Shown here: positions 54,061 to 62,729 of the stretch, piece after piece
Layout of the letters: the number at the start of each line of letters is the position of its first letter
Position numbering within the stretch: the first letter of the stretch is position 1
NCBI RefSeq assembly: GCF_900129045.1
Contig: NZ_FQTX01000002.1
Coordinates: forward strand, 124,001-188,000
Length of the DNA: 64,000 nucleotides
Reading direction: 5' to 3'
DNA from: Bifidobacterium merycicum DSM 6492
GTDB taxonomy: Bacteria; Actinomycetota; Actinomycetes; Actinomycetales; Bifidobacteriaceae
Notes under the pieces: model-generated
What the model was told of the DNA's origin: nothing
Seen by the model: the letters and a program-made list of their open reading frames with translations, nothing else
The model's database searches: none
Position numbers and translations under genes: made by a program

Positions 54061-55518
54061 TCAGCCGACGATGACATTCTCCTGCGGGTAACGGATCGGC
54101 TCGGGCGCCATCGGACGGCTGATGGAATAGGCGATGGTCATGGGGCCGAGCCTGCCGATGATCATCGTGGCCGCGAGAATGAACTGCGACGCCGGATTGC
54201 CGGCGCTGACCACGCCCACCGAATAGCCGCCGAGACTGAACGCCGAGCAGGTTTCGAACAGCGCGTCGCCCAGCGAGCAGTCGGTGACGAACATGAGCGC
54301 CATCGACACGACCGCGACCAGCGACAGGCAGGATGTGGTGACCGAAATGGCGGTCATCTGGATCCTGCGCGGAATACGCCTGTGGAACACGGTCACGTCA
54401 CGGTGTCCGGTGAACGCGGCGCCGCAGATCAGGATGATCACCGCGAACGTGGTCACGCGGATGCCGCCGCCCGTGGACGAGGAACCCGCGCCGATGAACA
54501 TGATGATGCTCATGAAGAACTTGCTTTCGCTGCCCACGCCCGGCACCCAGGAGATGTCGAAACCGGCGGAGCGCGGCATCACGGCCGCGACCATGGCCCT
54601 GCGGAACTTCATCGACAGGTCGTCCACGGGGAACAGGTCGGTGTTGTTCCATTCGACGATGAGGAACCACACCAGCGACGTGCCCACCAGGATCGCCGTG
54701 GTGATGAGCGTGAGCTTGGTATGCAGCGACCAATGCTTGGGGCTTTGGCGGCGGCGTGCGCATTGCACCACGTTCAACACCACGGGGAAGCCCAGCGTGC
54801 CGATGAACGCGCTGACGAGAATCGGCAGGCCCACGCCCCAGTTGGTCACGTGCAGGCCCGACGTGTCAGGGGTGAAACCGGTGTTGTTGTACGCGGAGAC
54901 GGCGTAGAAGATCGCCTGCCACAGCGTGCGCCCGGCGTCGTTCTTGTTGACGCGCAGCAGCTCCGGCAGCAGCAGGGTGAACGTGAGCGCCTCGGTGATG
55001 GCCGTGATGGTCAACACCACCGTGATGACGCTTTTGACTTCGGAAAGCTTATTGGTGCCGAGCTCGTTGGCGGTGAGCATACGCTGCGACACCCTCAGGC
55101 GACGGCTGATGCCCAAGGCCACGATCGAGGCGAAGGTCATGACGCCAAGACCGCCGAGCTGGATGGAGAACAGGATGACGACCTGCCCGAAGAACGACCA
55201 GTAGGAGCTCGTGTTGACCACTTGGATGCCGCAAGTGGACAGCGCCGAAACCGCGGTGAAGAACGCGACGGGAAAGCTGGTGATCTCGCCGGTCTGCGTG
55301 GCGAACGGCATCAGCAGCAGGACGGTCGCGATCACGATGAGGACTGCGAAATACATCATCGACAGGCGCCCCGGATGCCCGAACAGACGGTCGGTGAGGC
55401 TGACGCGGCGAATGCGCTTGGCCGGCGTGCTCCCTCTGACGCCCTTCTTTCGAAGCTTTTTCAGCGTGATCCTGAAACGCCTGCTCGCCTCCACGGGTTC
55501 ATCAAGGTCACGTGCCAC
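54061..55518 (-). CDS. TrkH/KtrB-type K+ transporter membrane subunit
   Basis: 485 residues from a GTG behind GGAGGG. Four repeated M1-P-M2 units are visible through the pore-loop sequences SALSTCGIQVVNTSS, SAYNNTGFTPDTSG, SSTGGGIRVTTFAV and SAFSLGGYSVGVVSAG, each with the filter Gly. The N-terminal 50 residues are very basic (RFRITLKKLRKKG). It carries K+ into the cell, gated by the RCK protein encoded downstream. The pair is inserted on the opposite strand between tlyA and nadK. Confidence 0.92.
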   Translation of the reverse strand: MARDLDEPVEASRRFRITLKKLRKKGVRGSTPAKRIRRVSLTDRLFGHPGRLSMMYFAVLIVIATVLLLMPFATQTGEITSFPVAFFTAVSALSTCGIQVVNTSSYWSFFGQVVILFSIQLGGLGVMTFASIVALGISRRLRVSQRMLTANELGTNKLSEVKSVITVVLTITAITEALTFTLLLPELLRVNKNDAGRTLWQAIFYAVSAYNNTGFTPDTSGLHVTNWGVGLPILVSAFIGTLGFPVVLNVVQCARRRQSPKHWSLHTKLTLITTAILVGTSLVWFLIVEWNNTDLFPVDDLSMKFRRAMVAAVMPRSAGFDISWVPGVGSESKFFMSIIMFIGAGSSSTGGGIRVTTFAVIILICGAAFTGHRDVTVFHRRIPRRIQMTAISVTTSCLSLVAVVSMALMFVTDCSLGDALFETCSAFSLGGYSVGVVSAGNPASQFILAATMIIGRLGPMTIAYSISRPMAPEPIRYPQENVIVG

Positions 55519-55711
55519 GGAACCCTCCTAACATTGCGCAATACATGATCTTCCGCCGTACGACATTCTAGACCGTGGTCGGCTCAAGCCGTTCACCCGA
55601 TGGCGGTATGAGACGCGACGGTTCGAACAAACGATTAGGATAATGCATAGTGTGACCGAATACGTCGAATCGCACGGATCATGTACGAAAAACGGGGATG
55701 GAGAGCATCGT

Positions 55712-56740
55712 ATGACGAGACGCAACGCCGTGGTCGTGACGCATAGCAGGTTGCGCCAAAGCGGCACGGTGGTCAGTGAGGCCGTCGAACAATTGAGGTC
55801 GGCCGGATTCGAGGTCACCATCATCGACAACGTCGACCCGCCCGCATTCGGCACGCCGTCCCCGCGCGTTTCGGACAATACCGAAATCGTCGTTGTGCTC
55901 GGCGGCGACGGCACGATCCTGCGCGCGGCCGAACTCGTGCACTGCACCGAAGTGCCGATCCTCGGCGTGAACCTCGGGCATGTGGGCTTCCTCGCCGAAT
56001 TCGAAAGCTTCCAGATGAGCGAGGCGATCCGACGGGTCGCGGACCATGACTATTCAATCGACGAACGCATGATCGCGCACGTGGACGTGTGGCTGCCCGG
56101 CGCCAACGAGCCGATCGAGGATTGGGCGCTCAACGACATCACGCTGGAACGCGAAACCCGCGGCAAAATGGTGGAACTGTCCATCCGCGTGGACGACGTG
56201 GAAATGAGCTCCTTCGGCGCGGACGGCGTGATCGTATCCACGCCCACCGGGTCGACCGCCTACGCCTTCTCCGCGGGCGGGCCCATCATCTGGCCGAACG
56301 TGAAGGCCCTGCAACTGACCCCGCTGGCCGCGCACGCGCTGTTCGCCCGACCTCTGGTCATCGGCGCCGAATCCACGTTCACGCTCGACATTCTGGACAG
56401 CTCCGTATCCGACGGTTGGATCTGCTGTGACGGGCGCAGGCAGCGCTCGCTGCCCAAGGGCACCCGCATCGAAGTCAGGGCGTCGCGCGACATGCTGCGG
56501 CTGGCGCGTCTTTCCGGCGTGCCGTTCACCAACCGACTGGTCAGCAAATTCGACCTTCCCGTGGTCGGCTGGCGCGAACAGGCGAACCGGGGCAAGGCGG
56601 CCCGCGGCGGGGGTTCGGGATGCAGTATGGACCGTAACGCGCATGGTGCGCATTACGCGTCTGACGGACATGAGACATCTGGTGGGCGTGAGACGTCTGA
56701 CGGACGTGAGACGCCTGACGGCAACGGGAGCGGCCGCTGA
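55712..56740 (+). CDS. nadK: NAD kinase
   Basis: About 342 residues from ATG 55712 (MTRRNAVVVTHSRLRQSG), with GGAGAG eight bases upstream; ATG 55643 or GTG 55652 would add about 20 residues. Diphosphate motif VVLGGDGTILRAAE, GVNLGHVGFLAEFE, the substrate loop LERETRGKM and PTGSTAYAFSAGGPI are present. It phosphorylates NAD+ to NADP+. The last 50 residues are a hydrophilic tail with GRETSDGRETPDG repeats that is not part of the fold. Its stop overlaps the recN ATG. Confidence 0.93.
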   Translation: MTRRNAVVVTHSRLRQSGTVVSEAVEQLRSAGFEVTIIDNVDPPAFGTPSPRVSDNTEIVVVLGGDGTILRAAELVHCTEVPILGVNLGHVGFLAEFESFQMSEAIRRVADHDYSIDERMIAHVDVWLPGANEPIEDWALNDITLERETRGKMVELSIRVDDVEMSSFGADGVIVSTPTGSTAYAFSAGGPIIWPNVKALQLTPLAAHALFARPLVIGAESTFTLDILDSSVSDGWICCDGRRQRSLPKGTRIEVRASRDMLRLARLSGVPFTNRLVSKFDLPVVGWREQANRGKAARGGGSGCSMDRNAHGAHYASDGHETSGGRETSDGRETPDGNGSGR

Positions 56741-58521
56741 TGCTGGAAGAACTCTCCGTACGCAATCTCGGACCGATCCATTCCGCGCAGATCACCCCGG
56801 CGGCTGGCTTGACCGCCATCACCGGCGAAACCGGTGCCGGAAAATCCATGCTGCTCTCCGCCATCCGACTCATCTCCGGCGGCACGGCATCCGGTTCGCG
56901 CGTCTCCTCCGGCGCGGGCGAAGCCTGGTCGCAGGGCGTGTTCGCCGTTCCTGACGCCGCCGGTGACACCGATAGCGACACGACCGCACCCGCCGTGCCT
57001 ACCGCACCCACCGCTTCCAACGCGGCCAGCAAGGCCGTGCGATACGCCGAGGACGCCGGCATCACGCCAGAAGACGGCGAATTGTTCCTCTCGCGCGTCG
57101 TATCAGCCTCCGGTCGATCCCGCGCCGTACTCGGCGGCAAAACCGTACCCCGTTCGGTACTGGCATCGGTGGCGGGCGAACTCATCACCGTGCACGGCCA
57201 GACCGATCAGCTGCGCATCGCATCAGCGGCACGGCAACGCGAATTCCTCGACATGGCCGCCGGTGACGACAAGCAGCTCGCCGCCTACCAGCGCGCATGG
57301 GAAGCCCTGGCGGCGATGGACGCGCGCCTGACGAAACTGCGCTCCCAGGAAGCCGCCGCATGCCAGCAGGCCGACTATCTGCGCGAATCCATAGAACGCA
57401 TCAACCAGATCGACCCGCAGCCGGGCGAAGACAAGGAACTCAAGGACAAGCGCGACCGCATCGAGAACGCCGCGGCGATCACCCAAGGAGTCTCAACGGC
57501 CCTGACCGCATTGGACGCTTCACAGGTGAACGTGGATTCGGACGCCGTCTCCGCGGTCGACCTGGTGAACCGCGCGGTGCAGGCGCTGCAAGGCATCCGC
57601 GTCGGGGGAGTGTTCGAAGAGCAGGCGGTACGCCTGCAATCCATCGCGGCCGACCTGACCGACGTGGTATTCGCCCTCGCCCAGGAACTGGACGGCGAAG
57701 GCGACGTGGAGGACCTCGACCGGATCAACGGGCGCATCCACGACCTCAACGAGCTCATGCGCCGGTGGGGGCCGGAACTGTCCGACGTGATCGCCTGGCG
57801 CGACAAGGCCGCATTCGACGTGGAGGATCTCGACGCCTCGCCCGAAAAGGTGGCGCAGCTGGAGTCCGAACGCGAACGCCTGTACCGGGAGGCGCTCGCC
57901 GCCGCGGAAACGTTGCATGATGCGCGTGAACAGGCCGCCGGGCAGTTGGGCACGCATGTCAGCGAGGAACTGGAATCGTTGGCGATGAGCGGCGCGTCGC
58001 TGCGCATCCGCGTGACGGAACATGAGGGCGATGGGCCCACGGGGCCGCTCGGCCCGCATGGCGGTGACGATATCGAATTCCTGTTCACGCCGTTCCCCGG
58101 TTCGCCGGAACTGCCGATGGGCAAAAGCGCGTCCGGCGGCGAGCTGAGCCGACTGATGCTCGCGTTGGAGCTCGTCGCGGCCGAACAGCGCGGGAACGCA
58201 GGCGGCATGACGTTCATCTTCGATGAGGTCGACGCCGGCGTGGGCGGCAAGGCCGCCGTGGAATTGGGGCGCCGTCTGGCCAGGCTCGCCGAGGACGCGC
58301 AGGTGATCGTCGTGACCCATCTGGCGCAGGTCGCGTCCTGGGCGGATAAGCAGTTCGTGGTCGCCAAAGCCGAAAACCCCGATGACGGCATGGTCGAAAC
58401 CACCGTCACCGAAGTGACCGGTGAGACACGCATCGGCGAAATCGCCCGCATGCTGTCCGGCAGCGCGACCGAGACATCACTCGACCACGCGCGGGAACTG
58501 CTGGAGGAATCCACGCTGTAG
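56740..58521 (+). CDS. recN: DNA repair protein RecN
   Basis: 593 residues, SMC-like. ATG 56740 overlaps the nadK stop. N-terminal Walker A is TGETGAGKSMLL. Two coiled-coil stretches (about 170-400) flank the middle. The C-terminal lobe has the signature KSASGGELSRLMLALE, Walker B TFIFDEVDAGVGGKAA and switch VVTHLAQVASWAD. RecN bridges DNA ends in double-strand-break repair. An Ala/Thr/Pro-rich insertion near residue 85 (APAVPTAPTASNAASK) interrupts the N-terminal lobe compared with standard RecN, probably a surface loop. nadK-recN is a classic bacterial pair. Confidence 0.95.
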   Translation: MLEELSVRNLGPIHSAQITPAAGLTAITGETGAGKSMLLSAIRLISGGTASGSRVSSGAGEAWSQGVFAVPDAAGDTDSDTTAPAVPTAPTASNAASKAVRYAEDAGITPEDGELFLSRVVSASGRSRAVLGGKTVPRSVLASVAGELITVHGQTDQLRIASAARQREFLDMAAGDDKQLAAYQRAWEALAAMDARLTKLRSQEAAACQQADYLRESIERINQIDPQPGEDKELKDKRDRIENAAAITQGVSTALTALDASQVNVDSDAVSAVDLVNRAVQALQGIRVGGVFEEQAVRLQSIAADLTDVVFALAQELDGEGDVEDLDRINGRIHDLNELMRRWGPELSDVIAWRDKAAFDVEDLDASPEKVAQLESERERLYREALAAAETLHDAREQAAGQLGTHVSEELESLAMSGASLRIRVTEHEGDGPTGPLGPHGGDDIEFLFTPFPGSPELPMGKSASGGELSRLMLALELVAAEQRGNAGGMTFIFDEVDAGVGGKAAVELGRRLARLAEDAQVIVVTHLAQVASWADKQFVVAKAENPDDGMVETTVTEVTGETRIGEIARMLSGSATETSLDHARELLEESTL

Positions 58522-58767
58522 GGAATCCGCGCTGGAGGGAAACCGCGATGTAGGGAAATCACGCTGGAGGCGGGCGGAACAACGGGTGGCTGGCCGGTCC
58601 CCTGTTCCGGCTCGCCCGACCTGCCCCGCCCGACCTATCTCCCGCCCGACCTATCTCCCGCCCGTCCCACGAACGCACCGGCGCGGTGAACACGCGAACA
58701 GTCCAGGCATCCGGCCAATCGGAACAACCGAACGAAGTCGACAACACGATCAGCGAACGAGGTCATC

Positions 58768-59544
58768 ATGAACAAAACCGGCATCAATCGACTAGCAGCC
58801 GCCGAACCCACCCCCACACACGCCGGAACCGGCGGAGCCGACGCGTCCGCGCCGTCCGCCCCGTCCACGCCGTCCGTCCCGTCCACGTCGCCCAAGGCCG
58901 CCATCTTCGACCTTGACGGCACCCTGCTCGACTCCATGGGCGTGTGGGACCAGATCGACATGGACTTCCTGTCCAGACGCGGGTTCGACGTCCCCGACGA
59001 CTACGTGCCCACCATCAGCGCCATGCCGTTCCAACAGGTCGCCGCATACACCATCGACCGTTTCGGCTTGGACGAGACGCCCGAAGCGGTGATGGCCGAA
59101 TGGGACGACATGGCGCACGAAGCGTACGCGACCATGGTCGAAGCCAAACCGGGCGCGGTGGAATACCTCACATACCTGCGCGATGCGGGCGTGAAACTCG
59201 CGATCGCGACATCATTGACGCCGTCGCTGCGCGAACCCGCCATGAAACACGTGGGCATCTTCGACTTCTTCAACACGATCGTCTCGGTGGACGACGTGCA
59301 CGGTGTCGGCAAGGACAAGCCGGACGTGTACCTGCTCGCGGCATCCCGTCTCGGCGCCGAGACGAGCGAATGCGTGGTGTTCGAGGACATTCTGGAAGGC
59401 ATCCGCTCCGCGAAATCCGTGGGTATGTGGGCGTGGGCCATGCACGACGACTCCTCGGACGGGCAGTGGGACGCCATATGCGCTCTGGCGGACGGCGTGA
59501 TGTTCGACTTCCACGACGCGCCGCGCCTGTGGCCGGAGGCATAG
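58768..59544 (+). CDS. HAD-superfamily phosphatase (beta-phosphoglucomutase-like)
   Basis: 258 residues from ATG 58768, with GAGG upstream. Residues 1-42 are a low-complexity Ala/Ser/Pro/Thr tail (SAPSTPSVPSTSP). HAD motif I is AAIFDLDGTLLDSMGVWDQ, a helical C1 cap follows, motif II is AIATSLT, the motif III Lys is in GKDKPDVYLLAA, and motif IV is CVVFEDILEGIRSA. Proteins of this type hydrolyse or isomerise sugar phosphates. The tail is not needed for the fold, and the DNA around it has repeated CCGTCC units, suggesting slippage growth. The 246 bases upstream hold short CCGACCTATCTCCCG repeats and no gene. Confidence 0.85.
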   Translation: MNKTGINRLAAAEPTPTHAGTGGADASAPSAPSTPSVPSTSPKAAIFDLDGTLLDSMGVWDQIDMDFLSRRGFDVPDDYVPTISAMPFQQVAAYTIDRFGLDETPEAVMAEWDDMAHEAYATMVEAKPGAVEYLTYLRDAGVKLAIATSLTPSLREPAMKHVGIFDFFNTIVSVDDVHGVGKDKPDVYLLAASRLGAETSECVVFEDILEGIRSAKSVGMWAWAMHDDSSDGQWDAICALADGVMFDFHDAPRLWPEA

Positions 59545-59637
59545 GCGGGGCGGTCGGTTGACGGTCGGCTGGTCGGTCGGTGCGTATTGCCATAATGAGG
59601 CGCTGTAATTGCAGGGGAACCTGTCCGACCTTGCACG

Positions 59638-59739
59638 GCTTCGCATACGTGCGTCGCGCGGCGCTCGCGGACGGGTTGAGAAAGGCATACGCCTGACCCT
59701 TAGAACCTGATGGTTAATACCAGCGTAGGGAGGCAAGCC
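59638..59739 (+). promoter_or_regulatory. TPP riboswitch covering the tenA ribosome binding site
   Basis: The aptamer shows GGGTTGAGAAAGG (near 59674), GACCCTTAGAACCTGATGG (near 59694) and TTAATACCAGCGTAGGGA (ending near 59731). GGCTT (59638) and AAGCC (59735) can form P1. The tenA ribosome binding site AGGGAGG (59727-59733) lies in the aptamer's own 3' strand, one base-pair helix from the start codon, so TPP binding would directly hide it. The 5' arm is long and GC-rich, unlike the other two aptamers. Confidence 0.88.
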
Positions 59740-59740
59740 C

Positions 59741-60532
59741 ATGGCGACCATGGCTTCTGACAACATCATCGACAATCCGTCCGATTCCGCGTTCGATCCC
59801 GCATTCGACCCCGCCAAGGGCATCCGACTCGACAATCTTCCGCCGTTCGCCCGCCGACTGCGCGACGCCGCCGACATGGTCTGGGAGGACGGCTACAACC
59901 AGCCGTTCCTGCGCGAACTCGGCCAAGGCACGCTCAAGCAGGAGCGTTTCGCCTTCTACCTGCTGCAGGACTATCGTTACCTTGCCGACTACGCCAAAGT
60001 GCACGCGCTGGCGCTCACCAAAACCAATGATCCCGAAGTCATGCGCTTCATGGTCAATGTGCAGAACGCCATCTTCAACGTGGAGTCCTCCGTGCACCGC
60101 AAGTACATGGCCGGTTACGGCGTGAGCGAGGAGGAGATGAACAACGTGCGCCAGTCCGCGTTCGCGCGCGCCTACACCTCCGACATCCTCGCCATCGCAT
60201 ACGGCGGCGACCTGCTTGACATCCTCGTGGCGGTGCTGCCCTGCGCATGGGTGTATGCGGATTATGGGCAGCGGCTCGCCAAGGAATTCGCCGACACGCT
60301 CGACTCCAACCCGTACCAGAGCTGGGTCGACATGTACAAGACGGAGGAGTTCTGGCAGAGCTCCGTGTGGCTGATCGAACACATCGAACGCATGGTGCAG
60401 GGCCTGGGTGAGGAGCGCCTGAACGAGCTTGAGGAGATCTTCTACAACGGCGTGCAGAACGAATACATGTTCTGGGCGAGCGCCTACGATATGCAGTATT
60501 CCTGGAAACCCCAGTGGGATGGCCGGCGCTGA
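59741..60532 (+). CDS. tenA: TenA family aminopyrimidine aminohydrolase / thiaminase II
   Basis: 263 residues. ATG 59741 lies immediately after the riboswitch. After an acidic N-tail of about 25 residues containing FDPAFDP comes the all-helical TenA fold, with KQERFAFYLLQDYRYL (active-site Tyr/Asp), the catalytic Cys in VAVLPCAWVYADYG, and Glu-containing LNELEEIFYNGVQNEYMFW. TenA releases HMP from thiamine breakdown products for salvage. With the two YkoE-type ECF importers in this window it forms a thiamine-pyrimidine salvage set, all under TPP control. The 158 bases downstream are simple GATGCGGCTT / TTCGGTTCG-like repeats. Confidence 0.93.
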   Translation: MATMASDNIIDNPSDSAFDPAFDPAKGIRLDNLPPFARRLRDAADMVWEDGYNQPFLRELGQGTLKQERFAFYLLQDYRYLADYAKVHALALTKTNDPEVMRFMVNVQNAIFNVESSVHRKYMAGYGVSEEEMNNVRQSAFARAYTSDILAIAYGGDLLDILVAVLPCAWVYADYGQRLAKEFADTLDSNPYQSWVDMYKTEEFWQSSVWLIEHIERMVQGLGEERLNELEEIFYNGVQNEYMFWASAYDMQYSWKPQWDGRR

Positions 60533-60690
60533 AAGCCGTTCTGTTTGATGCGGTTTGCGGCTTGATGTGGCCTGATGCGGCTTGATGTCGTTCGGCGTGG
60601 TTTGGCGTGATTCGGTTCGTCCCGATTAGTTCGATCCGGTTCGATTGGTTCCGTCCCGCTTCGGTCCGGCCCGACTTGAAGGAGCGCAAT

Positions 60691-61263
60691 ATGACGGATA
60701 TGCGGGACACGCCGACCCGGCGTAACCATGAACGGACCGTGGCGGGCGAACGCCGCAGGATGCGCCGGGCCGACAGGGAAGTGACGGACGCCAGCGCCAT
60801 CGCGGGCATCGTCGCGGCATGCCGCATCGTGCGTGTGTCGTACGTCGACGTCGAAGGCCTGACCATCGTGCCGATGAATTTCGGATACAAATTCGAAAAC
60901 GACGGCACGCTGACTCTGTACCTGCATTCCGCGCCGGTCGGGCGCAAGCTCGATGCCATCCGCGCCGCAAGCAACGCGCTCGCGGTGGCATTCGAGATGG
61001 AAACGGATTGCGCGGTCGTCGAGGGACGCACCCCGTGCAATTGGAGCGAGGCATTCAAATCGGTCATCGGCAACGGCACGGCGAGTATCGTGACCGATCT
61101 GGCCGAGGCGCGGCATGGGCTGCAACTGCTGATGGCGCATCAGGCCGGCGCGGATCATGTCGAATTCACCGATCGACAGGTGGGCAGCGTGACCGTGTGG
61201 AAAATCGAAGCCGATCGCCTTACCGCCAAAATCCACGACATGCCCGCCCCGCATCATCCCTGA
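60691..61263 (+). CDS. pyridoxamine 5'-phosphate oxidase-like flavin protein (NimA-like)
   Basis: 190 residues. ATG 60691 follows AAGGAG; the reading from 60607 runs through repeat sequence. Split-barrel FMN-binding fold with RRADREVTDASAIAGIVAAC, then VDVEGLTIVPMNFGY and YLHSAPVGRKLDAIRA, the pattern of the NimA / PPOX-class family, which reduces nitroimidazoles or other small substrates using FMN. No partner gene is adjacent. The family often has redox or detoxification roles; the substrate here is not readable. Confidence 0.82.
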   Translation: MTDMRDTPTRRNHERTVAGERRRMRRADREVTDASAIAGIVAACRIVRVSYVDVEGLTIVPMNFGYKFENDGTLTLYLHSAPVGRKLDAIRAASNALAVAFEMETDCAVVEGRTPCNWSEAFKSVIGNGTASIVTDLAEARHGLQLLMAHQAGADHVEFTDRQVGSVTVWKIEADRLTAKIHDMPAPHHP

Positions 61264-61400
61264 CCATCCTTCCATCGCAGTTCGGCATGCCTGCTGGCAG
61301 GTTGGCGCCTGTTAATCGGTGCCGGGAGAGGCTAGCACGGAGCCGACTGAGGCCGGAGCAGGTTTAAGGAGGCGTCTGAACGGCTGACTTGTGCTAACTC

Positions 61401-61581
61401 GCTTATATATGGCAGATTCCCGGGTCGGGAAATACTAAGTGGCTTATATATGGCATGTCTGCTGCGATATGCCAAGTACAAGCGTTGCAATTCCATGGCT
61501 TGTACTTGGTATATCGCGATTTGGGTGCCATATATAAGTCACTTAGCAAAAATCAACCCTTCAAATCTGCCATATATAAGC
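61401..61581. repeat. AT-rich nested dyad element (three concentric inverted repeats)
   Basis: Outer arms are GCTTATATATGGCAGATT (61401-61418) and its exact inverse (61564-61581). Middle arms are 61435-61455 (CTAAGTGGCTTATATATGGC...) and 61526-61546, with one mismatch. Inner arms are GCGATATGCCAAGTACAAGC (61464-61483) and 61498-61517, with one mismatch and a 14-base loop. CTTATATATGGCA therefore occurs four times, two in each orientation. Strikingly AT-rich against the surrounding coding DNA. It could be a non-autonomous element, a structured RNA, or a multi-site operator. Confidence 0.9.
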
Positions 61582-61781
61582 CGGATAGGTGGTTCCACGG
61601 AGGTTTTCGTCCCGCCTGCATGCATGAACTTCCATTTCCACCGCGAATTTAGGGGAATAAGCAAGCCCTCGTTCCCTTTCATGCAAAATTGGGCTTATTC
61701 TGTCCGATTCCGTGGATGGGTGGAGGGGATTGAGCCAGGAGGGGAGGAAACATTAGGGAAGGAAACGGGAGAGACGTCGGG
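61582..61781. other. intergenic region with a weak dyad, no gene seen
   Basis: An open frame through 61450-61803 reads across the dyad arms and has neither ribosome binding site nor coding character, so I do not call it. GAATAAGC (near 61656) is inverted as GCTTATTC (near 61693), flanking AAGCCC / GGGC. A short Gly/Glu purine-rich stretch (GGAGGGGAGGAAAC...) precedes the acetyltransferase end. Confidence 0.4.
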
Positions 61782-62357
61782 TCAGAAGCATAGGCGCATC
61801 TGATGCCAGACGACATTGCCGTGGGTGGACTCGGATACGCCTTCATCCTGATATCCGAAGCGGGCGTAGAAGCCGATGAGCCGATCCTTGCAGGTCAACA
61901 CCAGTCCGGCACGTCCGGCGGCACGCGCATCGTCGATCACGCGCCGCATCAGCGTGCTCGCATAACCGTGATGCCGGTATGCGGGCGCGGTATCCACGCC
62001 GAAGATCATCTGCCACGCACCGTCCGGCTCATGCAGGCCGGCATCGTCATACATGGCGTCTGTCAGATCGGGGGAGTCGGTCACGAATCCGTTGATGAAC
62101 GCGACCAGACGCCCGTCATGGGTACGGTCGGCGGCATCGGCGGAACCACAATCGGTTACATCGGTCGCATTAGCGGCATCGGCGGGAATGACGTCACCGT
62201 TCCGCCCATCATCGATCATCAGCCAGAAGCAGTCCGGATACACCGCGAGACGGTTGCGCAGCGCGTCGGCGCCCGCGGCTTCCGCGGCGGGGAAACATGC
62301 GGCCTCGACCGTTGCAATGGCGGTCAGATCATTCATCGTGGCATGTCGAATCAACAT
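61782..62357 (-). CDS. GNAT family N-acetyltransferase
   Basis: 191 residues from the ATG giving MLIRHATMNDLTAIATVEAA, behind GAGGAG. The acetyl-CoA pyrophosphate loop is seen in IFGVDTAPAYRHHGYASTLM (R/Q-x-x-G-x-A/G type), then LVLTCKDRLIGFYARFGYQ. The family pattern resembles arylalkylamine-acetyltransferase-like GNATs. An insertion near residues 60-85 (ADAANATDVTDCGSADAADR) is low complexity and probably a loop. Substrate unknown. Confidence 0.85.
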   Translation of the reverse strand: MLIRHATMNDLTAIATVEAACFPAAEAAGADALRNRLAVYPDCFWLMIDDGRNGDVIPADAANATDVTDCGSADAADRTHDGRLVAFINGFVTDSPDLTDAMYDDAGLHEPDGAWQMIFGVDTAPAYRHHGYASTLMRRVIDDARAAGRAGLVLTCKDRLIGFYARFGYQDEGVSESTHGNVVWHQMRLCF

Positions 62358-62413
62358 GATGCGCTCCTCATCGTTATGGTTTTGGTCATTCCGGCATTCC
62401 GTCCCGCCCGCGG

Positions 62414-62611
62414 TCAGCCGCGCTTGGAACCCTGCCTGCTGATGCCGCCCTTGTGGCCGGTCGCCTTGAACGGCATCGCCGATCCGACGCGCCCGCGAAC
62501 CTGCGGGAACCCGCTTGCGCCGCCACGTTTCCTAAGTAAATCCGCCACCACCGGATTGAGATTGGTCGGATTCGCTGGGTTGCCTGATGTTCGTGTCTTC
62601 TTCCTCGTCAT
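62414..62611 (-). CDS. small basic hypothetical protein
   Basis: 65 residues, Gly/Lys/Arg-rich (MTRKKTRTSGNPANPTNLNP, then KATGHKGGISRQGSKRG at the end). No clear ribosome binding site precedes it. It lies between two genes of the same strand and ends 57 bases before the acetyltransferase start. Its composition resembles small ribosome-associated or nucleic-acid-binding proteins. It could also be a non-coding stretch; kept because the frame fits the operon direction and the C-terminus is compact. Confidence 0.4.
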   Translation of the reverse strand: MTRKKTRTSGNPANPTNLNPVVADLLRKRGGASGFPQVRGRVGSAMPFKATGHKGGISRQGSKRG

Positions 62612-62729
62612 GGGGAACGATGGTACCCACCGATCCGGAGTCGCGCCGTCATCCGTCCGCTCAGCAAACTCCGCAGATTTCGCAAATTCCGCAGAACCCG
62701 CAGAACAGAACCCGCAAATTCCGCAGAAC

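Noticed and set aside
53575..55548. 657-codon plus-strand frame opposite the K+ transporter genes
   Set aside because: Arg/His/Gln-rich shadow reading. The minus strand has GTG/ATG starts with good ribosome binding sites and full TrkH/TrkA motifs.
61450..61803. 117-codon plus-strand frame in the 61.4-61.8 kb gap
   Set aside because: It reads through the arms of the nested dyad, lacks a ribosome binding site and shows no coding pattern.
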